NCBI GenBank assembly: GCA_964472545.1
Contig: CAYYNP010000137.1
Location: forward strand, 1-24,611
DNA length: 24,611 bases
Source: CAYYNP01 sp964472545
GTDB lineage: Bacteria > Planctomycetota > Planctomycetia > Pirellulales > Thermoguttaceae
Direction of reading: 5' to 3'
Program-made: the position numbers and the translations under genes
Part shown: in pieces, positions 1 through 7,372 of the stretch
How the letters are laid out: each line of letters opens with the position of its first letter
How positions within the stretch are numbered: position 1 is the first letter of the stretch
Notes under the pieces: model-generated
Told to the model about the DNA's origin: nothing
Databases searched by the model: none
The model's input: only the letters and a program-made list of their open reading frames with translations

Positions 1-1107
1 TGTGTGGTTGGTCTCTGCGACAAACCGGCTCATCTCGCCGATGAATCCGGGCACTTCCAGTAGACGCTCAGGGAACCCGCCCGGATCGGGCTCCTCCGTC
101 ACCGGGTCTTCCGCGTCGTCGCTGTCTACCGCGATCCAACCGCTGTGCGAAATGTCCGTCGAACATTGGCCATTCTGCAGAATGTCCGTCGAACATTTGC
201 CACTATCGGCCGACATTCCCACAATCCCCGAAATGTCGGCCCATGCGGGAAGCTCGTCCAGGCTGTGATCCTTCAGCCAACCCCGCGGCTTTTCTGACGG
301 GTGCTTCTCAGCCGAATCCACCTTGTGCTGCAGCTCTTTTTCCGACCAAGGTGGCTCGCACCGCGGGTTATAGTGGTCCCGAAGCAGGCGCAAGGCCGTC
401 TCTGGCTCCAGGCAGAAGCCGTTGAGCAGGGCCTGGGTGACGGCAAATGTCTGGTTGTGCCCGCTCTGGCCGCTGACGGCCGCAGGACAGGCCGCCAGGT
501 AGGCGATGGCGCGGGCGACGACGTCGGTTTCGCTTGCGGGCACCGGGGCAGACGGCGGAGGCAGACGCGCCCATTTCGGCGCGAACTTGGCATCGAGTTC
601 GGCAATCAACCAGTCGGGTGGATACGGCACCTCATCGATCGGCGGTAGCGGGCTCTGGAGGACGTAGTCTCCCTCGACCGTTTTCTCGTCCGGGCAATCG
701 ATCGTATGCGAAGGTGCGGCGACGATGTATCCGCCGTCAGTCCGCGTGTCGATCTTGTGCGCCAAGCGACTCTGGGAATTGATCCAGAGCTTGTCCTCCG
801 GGCGCCGGAATAGGAAGTGCCGCCCGCCGCGGGGCGTGCACTGCATCGGACATTGGGCCTCGGCCTGCAGCCGCTGCGCCCCGGGCCAGTCATTGCCCGG
901 GTCACAATCGATGACGATCAGCCCTTCGCAGGCCAGGCCGATGTTGGCCTTCGGCTCGCGTGCGAACCAGCAGCGGATTGTCGCCTCGGCGCCGGTCGCA
1001 TCGTTGACGCCATGTTCCACCAGCGCCCCGGCGGGCTTCTTCAGACCGGGCAGTATGGGAAACACCCTGTAACCCAGCCGCGCGTACGCAATGGCCGCGT
1101 CCTGCAT
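1..1107 (-). CDS. Prim-Pol primase/polymerase with start of a C-terminal helicase-like (DUF3987-type) region, partial
   Basis: An open frame of 369 codons runs from ATG at 1107 to the left edge without a stop, so the C-terminus is missing. The first ~200 residues look like the bifunctional primase/polymerase (archaeo-eukaryotic primase) domain of phages and plasmids: a metal-binding D67-x-D69 in VIDCDPG, then GGRHFLF with H97, then IDTRTDGGYIVAAPS. Residues ~205-285 resemble a primase C-terminal helical region. After a variable linker with a duplicated 10-residue unit, the sequence LLEVPGFIGEMSRF resembles the start of DUF3987 helicase-like domains; that part is from memory and less sure. The likely role is primer or DNA synthesis at the element's origin. 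ATG overlaps the upstream gene's stop as TGATG, and GGAGAG lies about 9 bases upstream, so translation is probably coupled. It is the last visible gene of the minus-strand operon. Confidence 0.82.
   Translation of the reverse strand, partial: MQDAAIAYARLGYRVFPILPGLKKPAGALVEHGVNDATGAEATIRCWFAREPKANIGLACEGLIVIDCDPGNDWPGAQRLQAEAQCPMQCTPRGGRHFLFRRPEDKLWINSQSRLAHKIDTRTDGGYIVAAPSHTIDCPDEKTVEGDYVLQSPLPPIDEVPYPPDWLIAELDAKFAPKWARLPPPSAPVPASETDVVARAIAYLAACPAAVSGQSGHNQTFAVTQALLNGFCLEPETALRLLRDHYNPRCEPPWSEKELQHKVDSAEKHPSEKPRGWLKDHSLDELPAWADISGIVGMSADSGKCSTDILQNGQCSTDISHSGWIAVDSDDAEDPVTEEPDPGGFPERLLEVPGFIGEMSRFVAETNHT
151..241. repeat. Palindromic repeat cluster inside the primase linker
   Basis: Two identical 17-bp copies of AATGTCCGTCGAACATT lie at 151-167 and 181-197, exactly 30 bp apart. 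Each is a near-perfect palindrome. A third, related dyad follows: a 10-bp perfect inverted repeat at 208-217 and 232-241 (GGCCGACATT and its complement) around a 14-nt loop. Because the period is 30, the duplication is in frame and encodes the repeated peptide unit CSTDI. It may be an iteron-like protein-binding site or simply a linker duplication. Confidence 0.7.
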
Positions 1108-1520
1108 CAGATAATGCTCTCCGGGCGATCCGAATTGCAGGACGCCTTCGCCGGAGCAGGCTCGGCTCGATACGTGGGCATGTCGTCCAGTTCCACCGGT
1201 AGCACGCCGCGGCGGATCATCTCCTCGTAATGGATGATGGCCATGGCGTTGAAGATGATCGCCGCCAGATGGTCTTCCGACCGGTCACCCTGCTGGTACC
1301 GCATCGCGTGGCGGCGAAGAGAGGCGAAACACCGGCTGCTGGGGATGCCCTTCTCCCAATTGCGCTCGGAATACTTGACGGCCCCCAGACGTAGCCACTC
1401 GCCCACCCGCTCTTCGGCGAAGGGGGAATAGAGGTCCGGCCGAGGTTTGTCGTCGGCCGTATCGCGCATGGCGCCGGTCGAGAACGACTGCCGGTCGCCA
1501 CTATCGTGCATCTGAGTCAT
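1107..1520 (-). CDS. dATP/dGTP diphosphohydrolase N-terminal-like protein (DUF5664 type)
   Basis: A 137-residue protein. Residues ~27-105 match my recollection of the phage family annotated dATP/dGTP diphosphohydrolase, N-terminal: RPDLYSPFAEERVGEWL, GAVKY, ERNWEKG, then a helical SLRRHAMRY and DHLAAIIFNAMAIIHYEE. This all-alpha, MazG-like family is thought to hydrolyse purine dNTPs, which would alter nucleotide pools during element replication. The conserved acidic and histidine positions in the last helices could bind metal. The ATG at 1520 overlaps the previous gene's TGA as ATGA, and the next gene (primase) starts in its stop codon, so the three form one translationally coupled unit. Family assignment is by motif memory; the substrate is not shown by the sequence. 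Confidence 0.68.
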   Translation of the reverse strand: MTQMHDSGDRQSFSTGAMRDTADDKPRPDLYSPFAEERVGEWLRLGAVKYSERNWEKGIPSSRCFASLRRHAMRYQQGDRSEDHLAAIIFNAMAIIHYEEMIRRGVLPVELDDMPTYRAEPAPAKASCNSDRPESII

Positions 1521-1843
1521 GCCTGCTCCTCCACGTCGCCGTCGGCGGCTTCGCCGTTATGTTTCCGCATCAACTGAACGAGCGACACGACCGCACAGTT
1601 GAACTTGACATCGTCGATACCGCCGCCGTCTGGGCCGAACGCCTTCTGCAGTGCTTCGGCGCCAATGGCATCCTTGATCAGCGGCCCCAGCGTCGGGTCG
1701 TCGAGTTCCTTGTGCGTGACGCTGAGAATCGGCTCCCGGGACCGCTGGTAAGCCTTCTCCCGTTCGCTGTCACAGCACATGCAGCCGTTGCCGTGGCACC
1801 ACGTGCAACCGGGAAACGCGCCCTTCATCCGAGTCTTACCCAC
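1517..1843 (-). CDS. Small Cys-rich protein of unknown function
   Basis: A 108-residue protein starting at GTG 1843, chosen because GGGGAGG sits five bases upstream; the in-frame ATG five codons later lacks such spacing. The N-terminus has a tight cysteine cluster (CTWCHGNGCMCC, residues ~13-24) that could bind zinc, resembling a fragment of a DnaJ-type cysteine repeat. The rest is helical and hydrophilic (GPLIKDAIGAEALQKAFG, then VKFNCAVVSLVQLMRKHNG). I do not recognise the family. It lies between the phosphoesterase (46-nt gap) and the dNTP hydrolase (ATGA overlap), so it is expressed with the replication genes. Cys-rich N-termini of this kind often make small phage accessory DNA- or RNA-binding proteins, but that is only a possibility here. 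Confidence 0.72.
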   Translation of the reverse strand: MGKTRMKGAFPGCTWCHGNGCMCCDSEREKAYQRSREPILSVTHKELDDPTLGPLIKDAIGAEALQKAFGPDGGGIDDVKFNCAVVSLVQLMRKHNGEAADGDVEEQA

Positions 1844-1889
1844 GCTTACCTCCCCTCGGTGAATGTTGCTTCACTTCAGGCGGCAGGCA

Positions 1890-2675
1890 TCATGCCGCCA
1901 GATCTTCCACCTCGATATGCGCCGACGGCGAGAGCCGCTTGCGGCCGTAGACCTGGCCGTGGTAATTGAAACGCCCCTTCACGACGGCCACTTGCTCGAC
2001 GTGAAAGTAGTCTCGATGGGACCAGACGACGCTCCAGCCGTGTTGCCAGTCCGGTGCCGTGGCGTAGTCCGGATTGAGGTTGCACAGGCAGCCGTTCTCC
2101 CAAGCTGCGTACGTGTCGCCGATGTCGCGGTGGTAGAACGCGCCCAGCCGGTGCGTGTGGCCGTGAATAACACAACAGCCGAATTTCTCGAAATGGCCGC
2201 GGGCCGAGGCGGCGGACCACTTGCGAACCAGCTGCCCGTGGGTGAACAACAGCGGGCCGACGCGGTACGGTCGGTCCTGTGATTGAAAGCGGATCCGCAG
2301 CGACTCGAAGTCGAGCAGCCGCTCGAGCCGAAGATCGCGAAGCATCGCCAGGGCCTTGGCCTCGCTGGCAAGGTAGCGCCGCAGGCGGAATTCGTGGTTG
2401 CCCTCGCTATAGACGATCCGGGCCGACGGGGCCGCATCGCGGACCTTGCCCAGGAAGGCACGCGTGGCGTCCAAGTCGGCCTGCAAGTCCTCCTTTCGCG
2501 ACGGATCCTTCACGAACCGGCTGATCGAGTAGAAGTCGGCGATGTCGCCCAGCAGGTGAACGGTGGCCGGCCGATGCTCGCGGATGAAGCTCAGCGCCAT
2601 CCGGCAGACGCTCTGGTCTTGGAACGGGACGTGGGTATCCGAGAGGACGACGCCCATGCGGTTGTTGGTCTTCAT
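1890..2675 (-). CDS. Calcineurin-like metallophosphoesterase
   Basis: A 261-residue protein with the complete metallophosphoesterase motif set: D13-x-H15 (LSDTHVPF), G43-D44...D47 (LLGDIADF), GNHE at 92-95, H146 (FTHGQ) and G-H-T-H at 172-175 (VIHGHTHRLG). These residues would bind two divalent metals and hydrolyse a phosphoester. In phage replication loci such proteins may act on nucleic-acid ends, nucleotides or phosphoproteins; the sequence does not decide among these. Start ATG 2675 is supported by AGAGGAAA upstream; an in-frame upstream start would overlap the helicase gene and lacks such support. It follows the helicase by 23 nt in the operon. The C-terminal ~60 residues (Trp- and Tyr-rich, WQHGWSVVW) are typical of the phage subgroup. 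Full length, no missing motif. Confidence 0.88.
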   Translation of the reverse strand: MKTNNRMGVVLSDTHVPFQDQSVCRMALSFIREHRPATVHLLGDIADFYSISRFVKDPSRKEDLQADLDATRAFLGKVRDAAPSARIVYSEGNHEFRLRRYLASEAKALAMLRDLRLERLLDFESLRIRFQSQDRPYRVGPLLFTHGQLVRKWSAASARGHFEKFGCCVIHGHTHRLGAFYHRDIGDTYAAWENGCLCNLNPDYATAPDWQHGWSVVWSHRDYFHVEQVAVVKGRFNYHGQVYGRKRLSPSAHIEVEDLAA

Positions 2676-2698
2676 GCAGTTTCCTCTTATCCTCTCGA

Positions 2699-4447
2699 TC
2701 AAAACGGAATTCCCGAATCGTTCCAATCATCCGCCACCCCGACCGGCGCGGGATCAAATCCGTGGTCACCGCTGGATGGCAGGGGCGGCTCGATCGCGGC
2801 CGCCTCGGGCTTCTCGCCCAGCTCGCAGCTGACGATCCGATCAAAACGCTCTCCCGACACGCTTCTTACGGTGATCGCCGTCGGGATTGCCAGGCCGCCC
2901 CCAAGGGCAACGTCCACCGCCTGCTGTGCTGTGGCGGGCACCGGATCGTTGGAACGCTGCTTCCACCAAGCCACTGCTTTTCGGCGCGCGTATCCTTCGT
3001 GTTCAAGACAGATCCATTCGGATTTGGCATCGTTCAGACCAATCAGGTACTCCACACACATCGTCTTCGGCGCATCTTCCGCAGCGCCCTTCTTGGTGTG
3101 GACGCGATAGAGCACGTCCGTCACCTCGAACCGCTCCTCCGTCACCTGGCCGGAGAGAATGCTCTCGTTGGATGCCTGGGTGTCGTGGGCCTGACGGTCC
3201 GGCGGCGGGAACACGTGGCCACAGTCGGGACAGGCCGAATAGCCAGCGGCAATCACCGTGCGACACTCCGGACATTCCTTGGCCGGCGCGCTGCCGGAAC
3301 TGGATCCTTCCCGCTCGGCGATCTGGATTGCGTCGACCGGGCCGTGGCGTACAATGTTACCGCCGAAATCTGCCACCAAGCAGTCGACTTTGTCCGGATG
3401 CAACCGGAACCCGCGACCTACCATCTGGTAGTACAAACCGGGGGAGGCCGTGGGGCGCAGAAGAACCGTTGCGTCTACGCCAGGCGCATCGAATCCCGTT
3501 GTCAATACGTTGACGTTGACCAGGTACTTCAATGGCGGGTGCGCGTCACCGAACAGGTTGGCCGCAACCTTCTCCCCCTTGAATCGCGCAATCAGCTCGT
3601 CGCGCTGCGAGGCGGGCGTGTCCCCGGTCACCAACCCGCACTCCTCGCCCGTCATACGCTCCAGGGTCGACTTGACGTGTTCGGCGTGGGCAACCGAGGC
3701 CGCGAAGATCAAGACCGCCCGGCGATCCTCCGTCATCTCGGCGATCTCGCGGCACGCCGCCTGGACCAGCTCGTCGGTGTCCATCAGTTCTTCGACTTCA
3801 CTGCCGATGAACTCGCCGGCCCGGACGTGCAGATTGGAGGTGTCGACTTTCCGCCGGCCGGCCCTCGTCCGCAATGGACACAGGTAGCCCTGGACAATAA
3901 GCTCCTTGACCCCCACCTCGTAGCAGATGTCGTTGAGAAGACTGTCGGGCCCGCAAAGCATCCCCGACTTCATGCGGTACGGCGTGGCCGTCAGGCCGAT
4001 CAGCCGCACGTTGGGATTGACCAGCTTGGCATCCGCCAGGAATGTGCGATAACGTCCCTCGCCATCAGGGGGCAGCAGATGCGCCTCGTCGACGAGGATC
4101 AGATCGAACCGGTCGAGCTCGCATGCCCGCTGGTAGACGCTCTGGATCCCCGCCACGATGACAGAATGCTCCGTATCCCGGCGATTCAACCCGGCCGAGT
4201 ACACGCCAACGTCCAGATCGGGGGCGATACGCCGAAGTGTCCCGGCGGTCTGCTCGAGAAGCTCCTTGACGTGGGCCAGGACCAGCACTCGACCGCCCCA
4301 TTTCGTCGCGGCATCGTGGCAGATCGTCGCCATGATGAGACTCTTTCCCGAACCGGTCGGTAAGACCACGCACGGGTTGTCGTCCCGCTCACGAAGGTAG
4401 CGGTAGACGGCGTCGACGGCTTCTTGCTGGTAGGGGCGAAGTTGCAT
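2699..4447 (-). CDS. Superfamily 2 DEAH-box helicase with C-terminal zinc ribbon
   Basis: A 582-residue SF2 helicase. Visible motifs are the Q-like RPYQQEA at 4-10, Walker A PTGSGKS at 30-36, DEAH at 120-123, motif III TATPYR near 153, and motif VI MVGRGFRLHPDK near 340. The helicase core (about residues 1-370) resembles the UvsW/RecG/XPB-like DEAD/DEAH family of phage replication modules, which unwind branched DNA or remodel forks. A CPEC...CPDCGHVF four-cysteine ribbon at ~385-412 follows, then a ~170-residue tail of unknown role containing WWKQRSNDPVPAT and ending DSGIPF. The start ATG 4447 lies nine bases after the stop of the nuclease gene and has no strong Shine-Dalgarno sequence, so reinitiation is likely. 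A junction-cleaving nuclease just upstream fits branch processing. Confidence 0.9.
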   Translation of the reverse strand: MQLRPYQQEAVDAVYRYLRERDDNPCVVLPTGSGKSLIMATICHDAATKWGGRVLVLAHVKELLEQTAGTLRRIAPDLDVGVYSAGLNRRDTEHSVIVAGIQSVYQRACELDRFDLILVDEAHLLPPDGEGRYRTFLADAKLVNPNVRLIGLTATPYRMKSGMLCGPDSLLNDICYEVGVKELIVQGYLCPLRTRAGRRKVDTSNLHVRAGEFIGSEVEELMDTDELVQAACREIAEMTEDRRAVLIFAASVAHAEHVKSTLERMTGEECGLVTGDTPASQRDELIARFKGEKVAANLFGDAHPPLKYLVNVNVLTTGFDAPGVDATVLLRPTASPGLYYQMVGRGFRLHPDKVDCLVADFGGNIVRHGPVDAIQIAEREGSSSGSAPAKECPECRTVIAAGYSACPDCGHVFPPPDRQAHDTQASNESILSGQVTEERFEVTDVLYRVHTKKGAAEDAPKTMCVEYLIGLNDAKSEWICLEHEGYARRKAVAWWKQRSNDPVPATAQQAVDVALGGGLAIPTAITVRSVSGERFDRIVSCELGEKPEAAAIEPPLPSSGDHGFDPAPVGVADDWNDSGIPF

Positions 4448-4456
4448 GGTGTTCTG

Positions 4457-4798
4457 CTATGCGTTCTGTGCCAGCGTCAGGTAAATCTGCACCGCCAGTC
4501 TTGGCAGATCGTCCAGCCGCACGATGGCCACCCAGGGCTTGTGGTTCTGGCGATGGGCGACGACCGGAACCTTCTCTCCCGCGTCGCCGTTGGCCTGCTC
4601 GAGCGCCTCGTACAGCCGAAGCCGCTCGGACCGCTTGAACTCTATATGCAGGTGGGCGATGTCGAGGGCGAGGTGGGGCGTGCGGGGGCCGCCGTGGTAT
4701 TGGCAACCACGGCGGGCCTCGACACCCAGCAGCCGGGACAGCTCACGGGCCAGTTCCCGCTCACCCGACGCCCCCTTCTCACGCGACTTTCGCCCCAT
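4457..4798 (-). CDS. Holliday-junction-resolvase-like PD-(D/E)XK nuclease
   Basis: A 113-residue protein. The N-terminal GRKSREKGASGERELAREL places E13 in an N-terminal helix, followed by D46 (LALDIAHLHIEFKRSE) and E53-x-K55. This E...D...E-x-K layout matches small phage nucleases of the PD-(D/E)XK superfamily, in particular archaeal-Hjc-like resolvases. It would cut branched DNA made during replication and recombination. The start ATG 4798 has GGAGG nine bases upstream and overlaps the end of the preceding small gene by 20 bases. An in-frame upstream extension has no matching ribosome site. It directly precedes the DEAH helicase. Family placement is good; cleavage specificity is inferred. 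Confidence 0.78.
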   Translation of the reverse strand: MGRKSREKGASGERELARELSRLLGVEARRGCQYHGGPRTPHLALDIAHLHIEFKRSERLRLYEALEQANGDAGEKVPVVAHRQNHKPWVAIVRLDDLPRLAVQIYLTLAQNA

Positions 4799-4961
4799 CG
4801 ACAAACCTCCAGTTGACCGCGTCGCGGCCGTTCTCCATCTCCCGACGCATCCGCGCGGCGAGATCATTCAAGGGATTGCGGCAGAGCACAGCCTGTCGCG
4901 ACTCGTCGGAGTCATCCTCGATCACGATCACGTACATCGCCGCAGCAATCATCACTCTCAC
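4779..4961 (-). CDS. Small hypothetical protein in the replication operon
   Basis: A 60-residue protein if it starts at GTG 4961. A strong AAGGAGG (4967-4973) lies five bases upstream of that codon; GTG 4955 and ATG 4952 are alternatives 11 and 14 bases away. The Shine-Dalgarno sequence is embedded in the last codons and stop of the DUF669 gene, whose TAA ends at 4964. The protein has a hydrophobic beta-like N-terminus (MIAAAMYVIVIEDD), then a charged helical part (LNDLAARMRREMENG) and ends with VNWRFVDGAKVA. I do not recognise it. Such small phage ORFs between DUF669 and nuclease genes are common and usually uncharacterised. Its end overlaps the resolvase-like gene by 20 bases. Confidence 0.6.
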   Translation of the reverse strand: MRVMIAAAMYVIVIEDDSDESRQAVLCRNPLNDLAARMRREMENGRDAVNWRFVDGAKVA

Positions 4962-4963
4962 GG

Positions 4964-5422
4964 TTACCTCCTTGCCCACGGGGGCGTCTGGTCGTTTTGG
5001 GCAGCCTGTTGCGGTTGGCCGGCGGCCAACTCACGCTTCGCGTAGCCTCGCACATCGTTGGTCACCTCGTCGGTGTCCGTCCGCTTCTTGCACTTGACCG
5101 TTACCACCAGCGGCAGGTGGTGAAGCTCGACGGAGTCCCGAGGCTGCATGACCCCCACGGCCCGACAGATGGCCGAAAGGTTGCCCCGGGCGATCTTCTG
5201 CGTCAGCTCGTTGGGGTGGTTGATACACAGCCGGTCCCAGACCTTGCGACCTCGCAGCGGACCGTCCAGCACGGTGTACTCCAGTTGCAGATAGTGGCCG
5301 TTGCCCGACTTGGTCGGCTTCATCTCGCTGGCCGTGATCTCGGCCAGGTACTTGCCCGCGGGAAGCGGTTCGAACGCGGTGGTCGGTTCGACGTCGTTCG
5401 CGTTGAAATCCAGGGTTGCCAT
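4964..5422 (-). CDS. DUF669 family phage protein (candidate ssDNA-binding protein)
   Basis: A 152-residue protein matching the phage DUF669 pattern: LDFNANDVEP, then PAGKYLAEITASEMKPTKSG, LEYTVLDGPLRGRKVWDRL, and HPNELTQKIARGNLSAICRAVG. The N-terminal ~120 residues would form a beta-rich, OB-like domain; the last ~25 are Gln/Pro-rich and end in QTPPWARR, a disordered tail reminiscent of SSB proteins. DUF669 proteins occur next to phage recombinases and are suspected to bind single-stranded DNA; that role is not proven. Start ATG 5422 has AGGAAAGGA upstream. The gene lies 46 nt after the AAA ATPase, and together with the RecE-like exonuclease they make a plausible recombination cassette. Confidence 0.78.
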   Translation of the reverse strand: MATLDFNANDVEPTTAFEPLPAGKYLAEITASEMKPTKSGNGHYLQLEYTVLDGPLRGRKVWDRLCINHPNELTQKIARGNLSAICRAVGVMQPRDSVELHHLPLVVTVKCKKRTDTDEVTNDVRGYAKRELAAGQPQQAAQNDQTPPWARR

Positions 5423-5468
5423 GGATGTCTTCCTTTCCTTATGAAACAGAGAGAGAATCGTGCCTTGG

Positions 5469-6203
5469 TTACTTGGTCGCCGTTTCGGCAGAGAACGTCC
5501 GCGCGAGACCGTCGGAGACGGCGGCGATGAAGGAGCGCCAATCGAACGGGATCACCGGCGGCATGCCGTAGCGGTTCTTGGCCAATGCCGAGGGCGTCTC
5601 GGCGGTGATCAGGATCCGGTTGCCGTCGACGTCCTGACGGGCCAGACAGACGTAGTCGGACCACTCCACGAAGATGTTGCGGTAGTCATCCGGAAGATCT
5701 GCGGTGGTCTTCTGGCGGGTCACGCCATCGACATCGGTGATGTCGGTCCGCTTCGCGTGGGCCAGCAGTACCACAGCAATCCCGCGGCCGACGATCCGGT
5801 CGAGGGTCGGCAGCAGCAGCTGGTACACGTGGTTCTTGAGCACCTGCTTGCCGGCGCCGTAGCCGCCGTGCGAACGGTTGAGCGTCTGTTCGATCTTGCC
5901 GCCGCTGCCGGCGACGTGTTCCTCGAGGCGGCGCAACAGCCAGTCGACCGAGTCGATTACCAGCGTCTTGTGGCCGTGATCCTCCCGCTCGATGGCCGTC
6001 AGCCACTGGTCGATCTCCGGCCAGGTGGCCAGGTAGGGCGTGCGGCAACAGGGGATGGCCCCGGCGCCGTTTTCGCAGTCGATGATGATCGACGCCTCGG
6101 CCGTGGCACCGTAGGTTGTCTTCCCTATCCCGGGTGGGCCGTAAATGATCCCTTTCGGCGCCGAGGGCGTGGGGTCGTGGATGGTGTTTTGTAGTACGGA
6201 CAT
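5469..6203 (-). CDS. AAA_24 / Sak4-like phage recombination ATPase
   Basis: A 244-residue P-loop ATPase. Walker A is GPPGIGKT at 22-29, followed by a strand with IIIDCENG, and a Walker B-like TLVIDS ending in D84. Later parts include LLPTLDRIVGRGIAVVLLAHAKR and a C-terminal PFDWRSFIAAV. This is the layout of the phage AAA_24 family, which includes Sak4-like single-strand annealing or RecA-core proteins. The likely role is to load on single-stranded DNA and promote annealing or strand exchange with the exonuclease and a single-strand-binding partner. ATG 6203 is chosen because AGGAGAT lies about eight bases upstream; longer frames start inside the exonuclease gene. It follows that gene by 46 nt. 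Confidence 0.8.
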   Translation of the reverse strand: MSVLQNTIHDPTPSAPKGIIYGPPGIGKTTYGATAEASIIIDCENGAGAIPCCRTPYLATWPEIDQWLTAIEREDHGHKTLVIDSVDWLLRRLEEHVAGSGGKIEQTLNRSHGGYGAGKQVLKNHVYQLLLPTLDRIVGRGIAVVLLAHAKRTDITDVDGVTRQKTTADLPDDYRNIFVEWSDYVCLARQDVDGNRILITAETPSALAKNRYGMPPVIPFDWRSFIAAVSDGLARTFSAETATK

Positions 6204-6249
6204 ACGCGTGATCTCCTGATGAAAGTAGTTCCGTGAAGGCTCGGACGCC

Positions 6250-7062
6250 TCAGGCGATTTCCAGCAGCCTGGGGATTTCGTAGCCGGTTGGCCATCGGTC
6301 GCTCTCGCGGGAGACCTTCCACCGCTCGATGGCCGCTTCGTTCTCACCCCGGGCGATGGCCAGAGTGTCTTCCGAGACGCGCCAGACTCCGCAGCGGAAC
6401 GGCTCGCGCTTCTCGACGGCCACGATGTGGACCGGAACGTCCTGGCCGATCACCTGGGCGAGAACCGCCTGGTAGAACGCGAGCTGGTTGTGATAACGGT
6501 AGCGACGGGCGTCAGCCTCGAACCAAGTGAGATCATCGCAGCTCTTCAGATCGACGATCCCGCGATGCGGGTGGGTCCAGTCGATGCGGATCTGGCAAGC
6601 AACGCCGCAGTACTCGGCACGGACGACACCCTCGGCCCGACCGTAGAGCAAGAGGTCGACGGCCGTGTTATTCATCGCCACGCCGGCGGCCATGTTCTCG
6701 ATCAGCGCGACCTGATCATGGGAGAGGACCGGCTTTCCTTGGCGGGCACGCCACTCGGCGAACTTCTTGGTGGCGGTGCCGAAGGGTCTCCCGGTCGTCG
6801 GGTTGATCGGTCCGCCGAGGGCGAACTCCGACTCGTAGACGTCGCGACCCTCGAGGATCCGGCAATGGGCCGCCCGGCCGACGAGGTACGCCGGCGACTC
6901 CGTCTCGGCGATCAGCCCGGCGCGCTTCTTGGCGTGCAGGTACGGGCAGCGGATGAAGTCCATCAGCTGGTGGCTGCTGAGGAACTCCGCCGCCTTGGCG
7001 TGGTATTCCTCGGCCGGTTCGACCTCAAGGATGCTCAGATCGATCGTTGGGCCGTTCGACAT
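6250..7062 (-). CDS. RecE-like PD-(D/E)XK exonuclease
   Basis: A 270-residue protein with the features of the phage RecE / exonuclease VIII-like family. These are an N-terminal CPYLHAKKRAG segment, VGRAAHCRILEG with H66, and a catalytic core RIDW then GIVDLKSCDDLTWFEADA, with D near 159 and D-x-K near 170-172. RYRYHNQLAFYQAVL supplies the conserved Tyr and Gln helix. The enzyme should resect double-stranded ends to give 3' single strands for annealing. The start ATG 7062 has AGGGGG 7-8 bases upstream. An in-frame extension to 7266 is open only because it crosses the palindromic control region, and is rejected. This is the first gene of the minus-strand operon. Confidence 0.84.
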   Translation of the reverse strand: MSNGPTIDLSILEVEPAEEYHAKAAEFLSSHQLMDFIRCPYLHAKKRAGLIAETESPAYLVGRAAHCRILEGRDVYESEFALGGPINPTTGRPFGTATKKFAEWRARQGKPVLSHDQVALIENMAAGVAMNNTAVDLLLYGRAEGVVRAEYCGVACQIRIDWTHPHRGIVDLKSCDDLTWFEADARRYRYHNQLAFYQAVLAQVIGQDVPVHIVAVEKREPFRCGVWRVSEDTLAIARGENEAAIERWKVSRESDRWPTGYEIPRLLEIA

Positions 7063-7372
7063 CAGTTTCCCCCTGGATTCTTGGCCTTTGCCTCGAGGTT
7101 GGTGATTTCCGTCACACCACTGCCCCCTATTAGTAAAGGGGCCGCCGAGAGCGGCTCTTTCCGAAAAAGGCCGAAAAGTAATGTGGGTTTGAAAATGGGT
7201 ATTGGGGTCACATATGGGTTGCCATATGGGCCCATGTTGCCACCCATATGGTTTTGGGCGTTCCATCTAGATTCCTAGATACGTGACCCCGATGCCCCCG
7301 CGAAACTCACTTGCGTGACGTCGGCCGAGGTGGTCCGGCGCGAAATTGAACGCGTGTGCGAGGAACCGCGAA
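7063..7372. promoter_or_regulatory. Divergent, palindrome-rich control region between the two element operons
   Basis: No gene is supported in these 310 bases. They separate the minus-strand replication operon from the plus-strand sigma/recombinase operon, so promoters for both must lie here, although I see no convincing consensus pair. The sequence is dense in dyads. CATATGGG occurs at 7211-7218 and 7224-7231 with the inverse CCCATATG at 7243-7250. GGGGTCAC at 7204-7211 pairs with GTGACCCC at 7283-7290. ATCTAG at 7265-7270 pairs with CTAGAT at 7275-7280. A hairpin GCCGC-GAGCGGC type lies near 7143-7157. These are probable operators, or possibly an origin of replication. Confidence 0.6.

Noticed and set aside
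151..241. CRISPR array
   Set aside because: Only two identical units with a 13-base spacer in a coding frame; no further repeats and no cas genes.
2762..4363. Long plus-strand open frame opposite the helicase gene
   Set aside because: No recognisable protein; the minus strand carries every helicase motif. It is an artefact of high GC.
7063..7266. N-terminal extension of the exonuclease gene to 7266
   Set aside because: It translates the palindromic control region, has no ribosome site at its start, and the ATG at 7062 is well supported.
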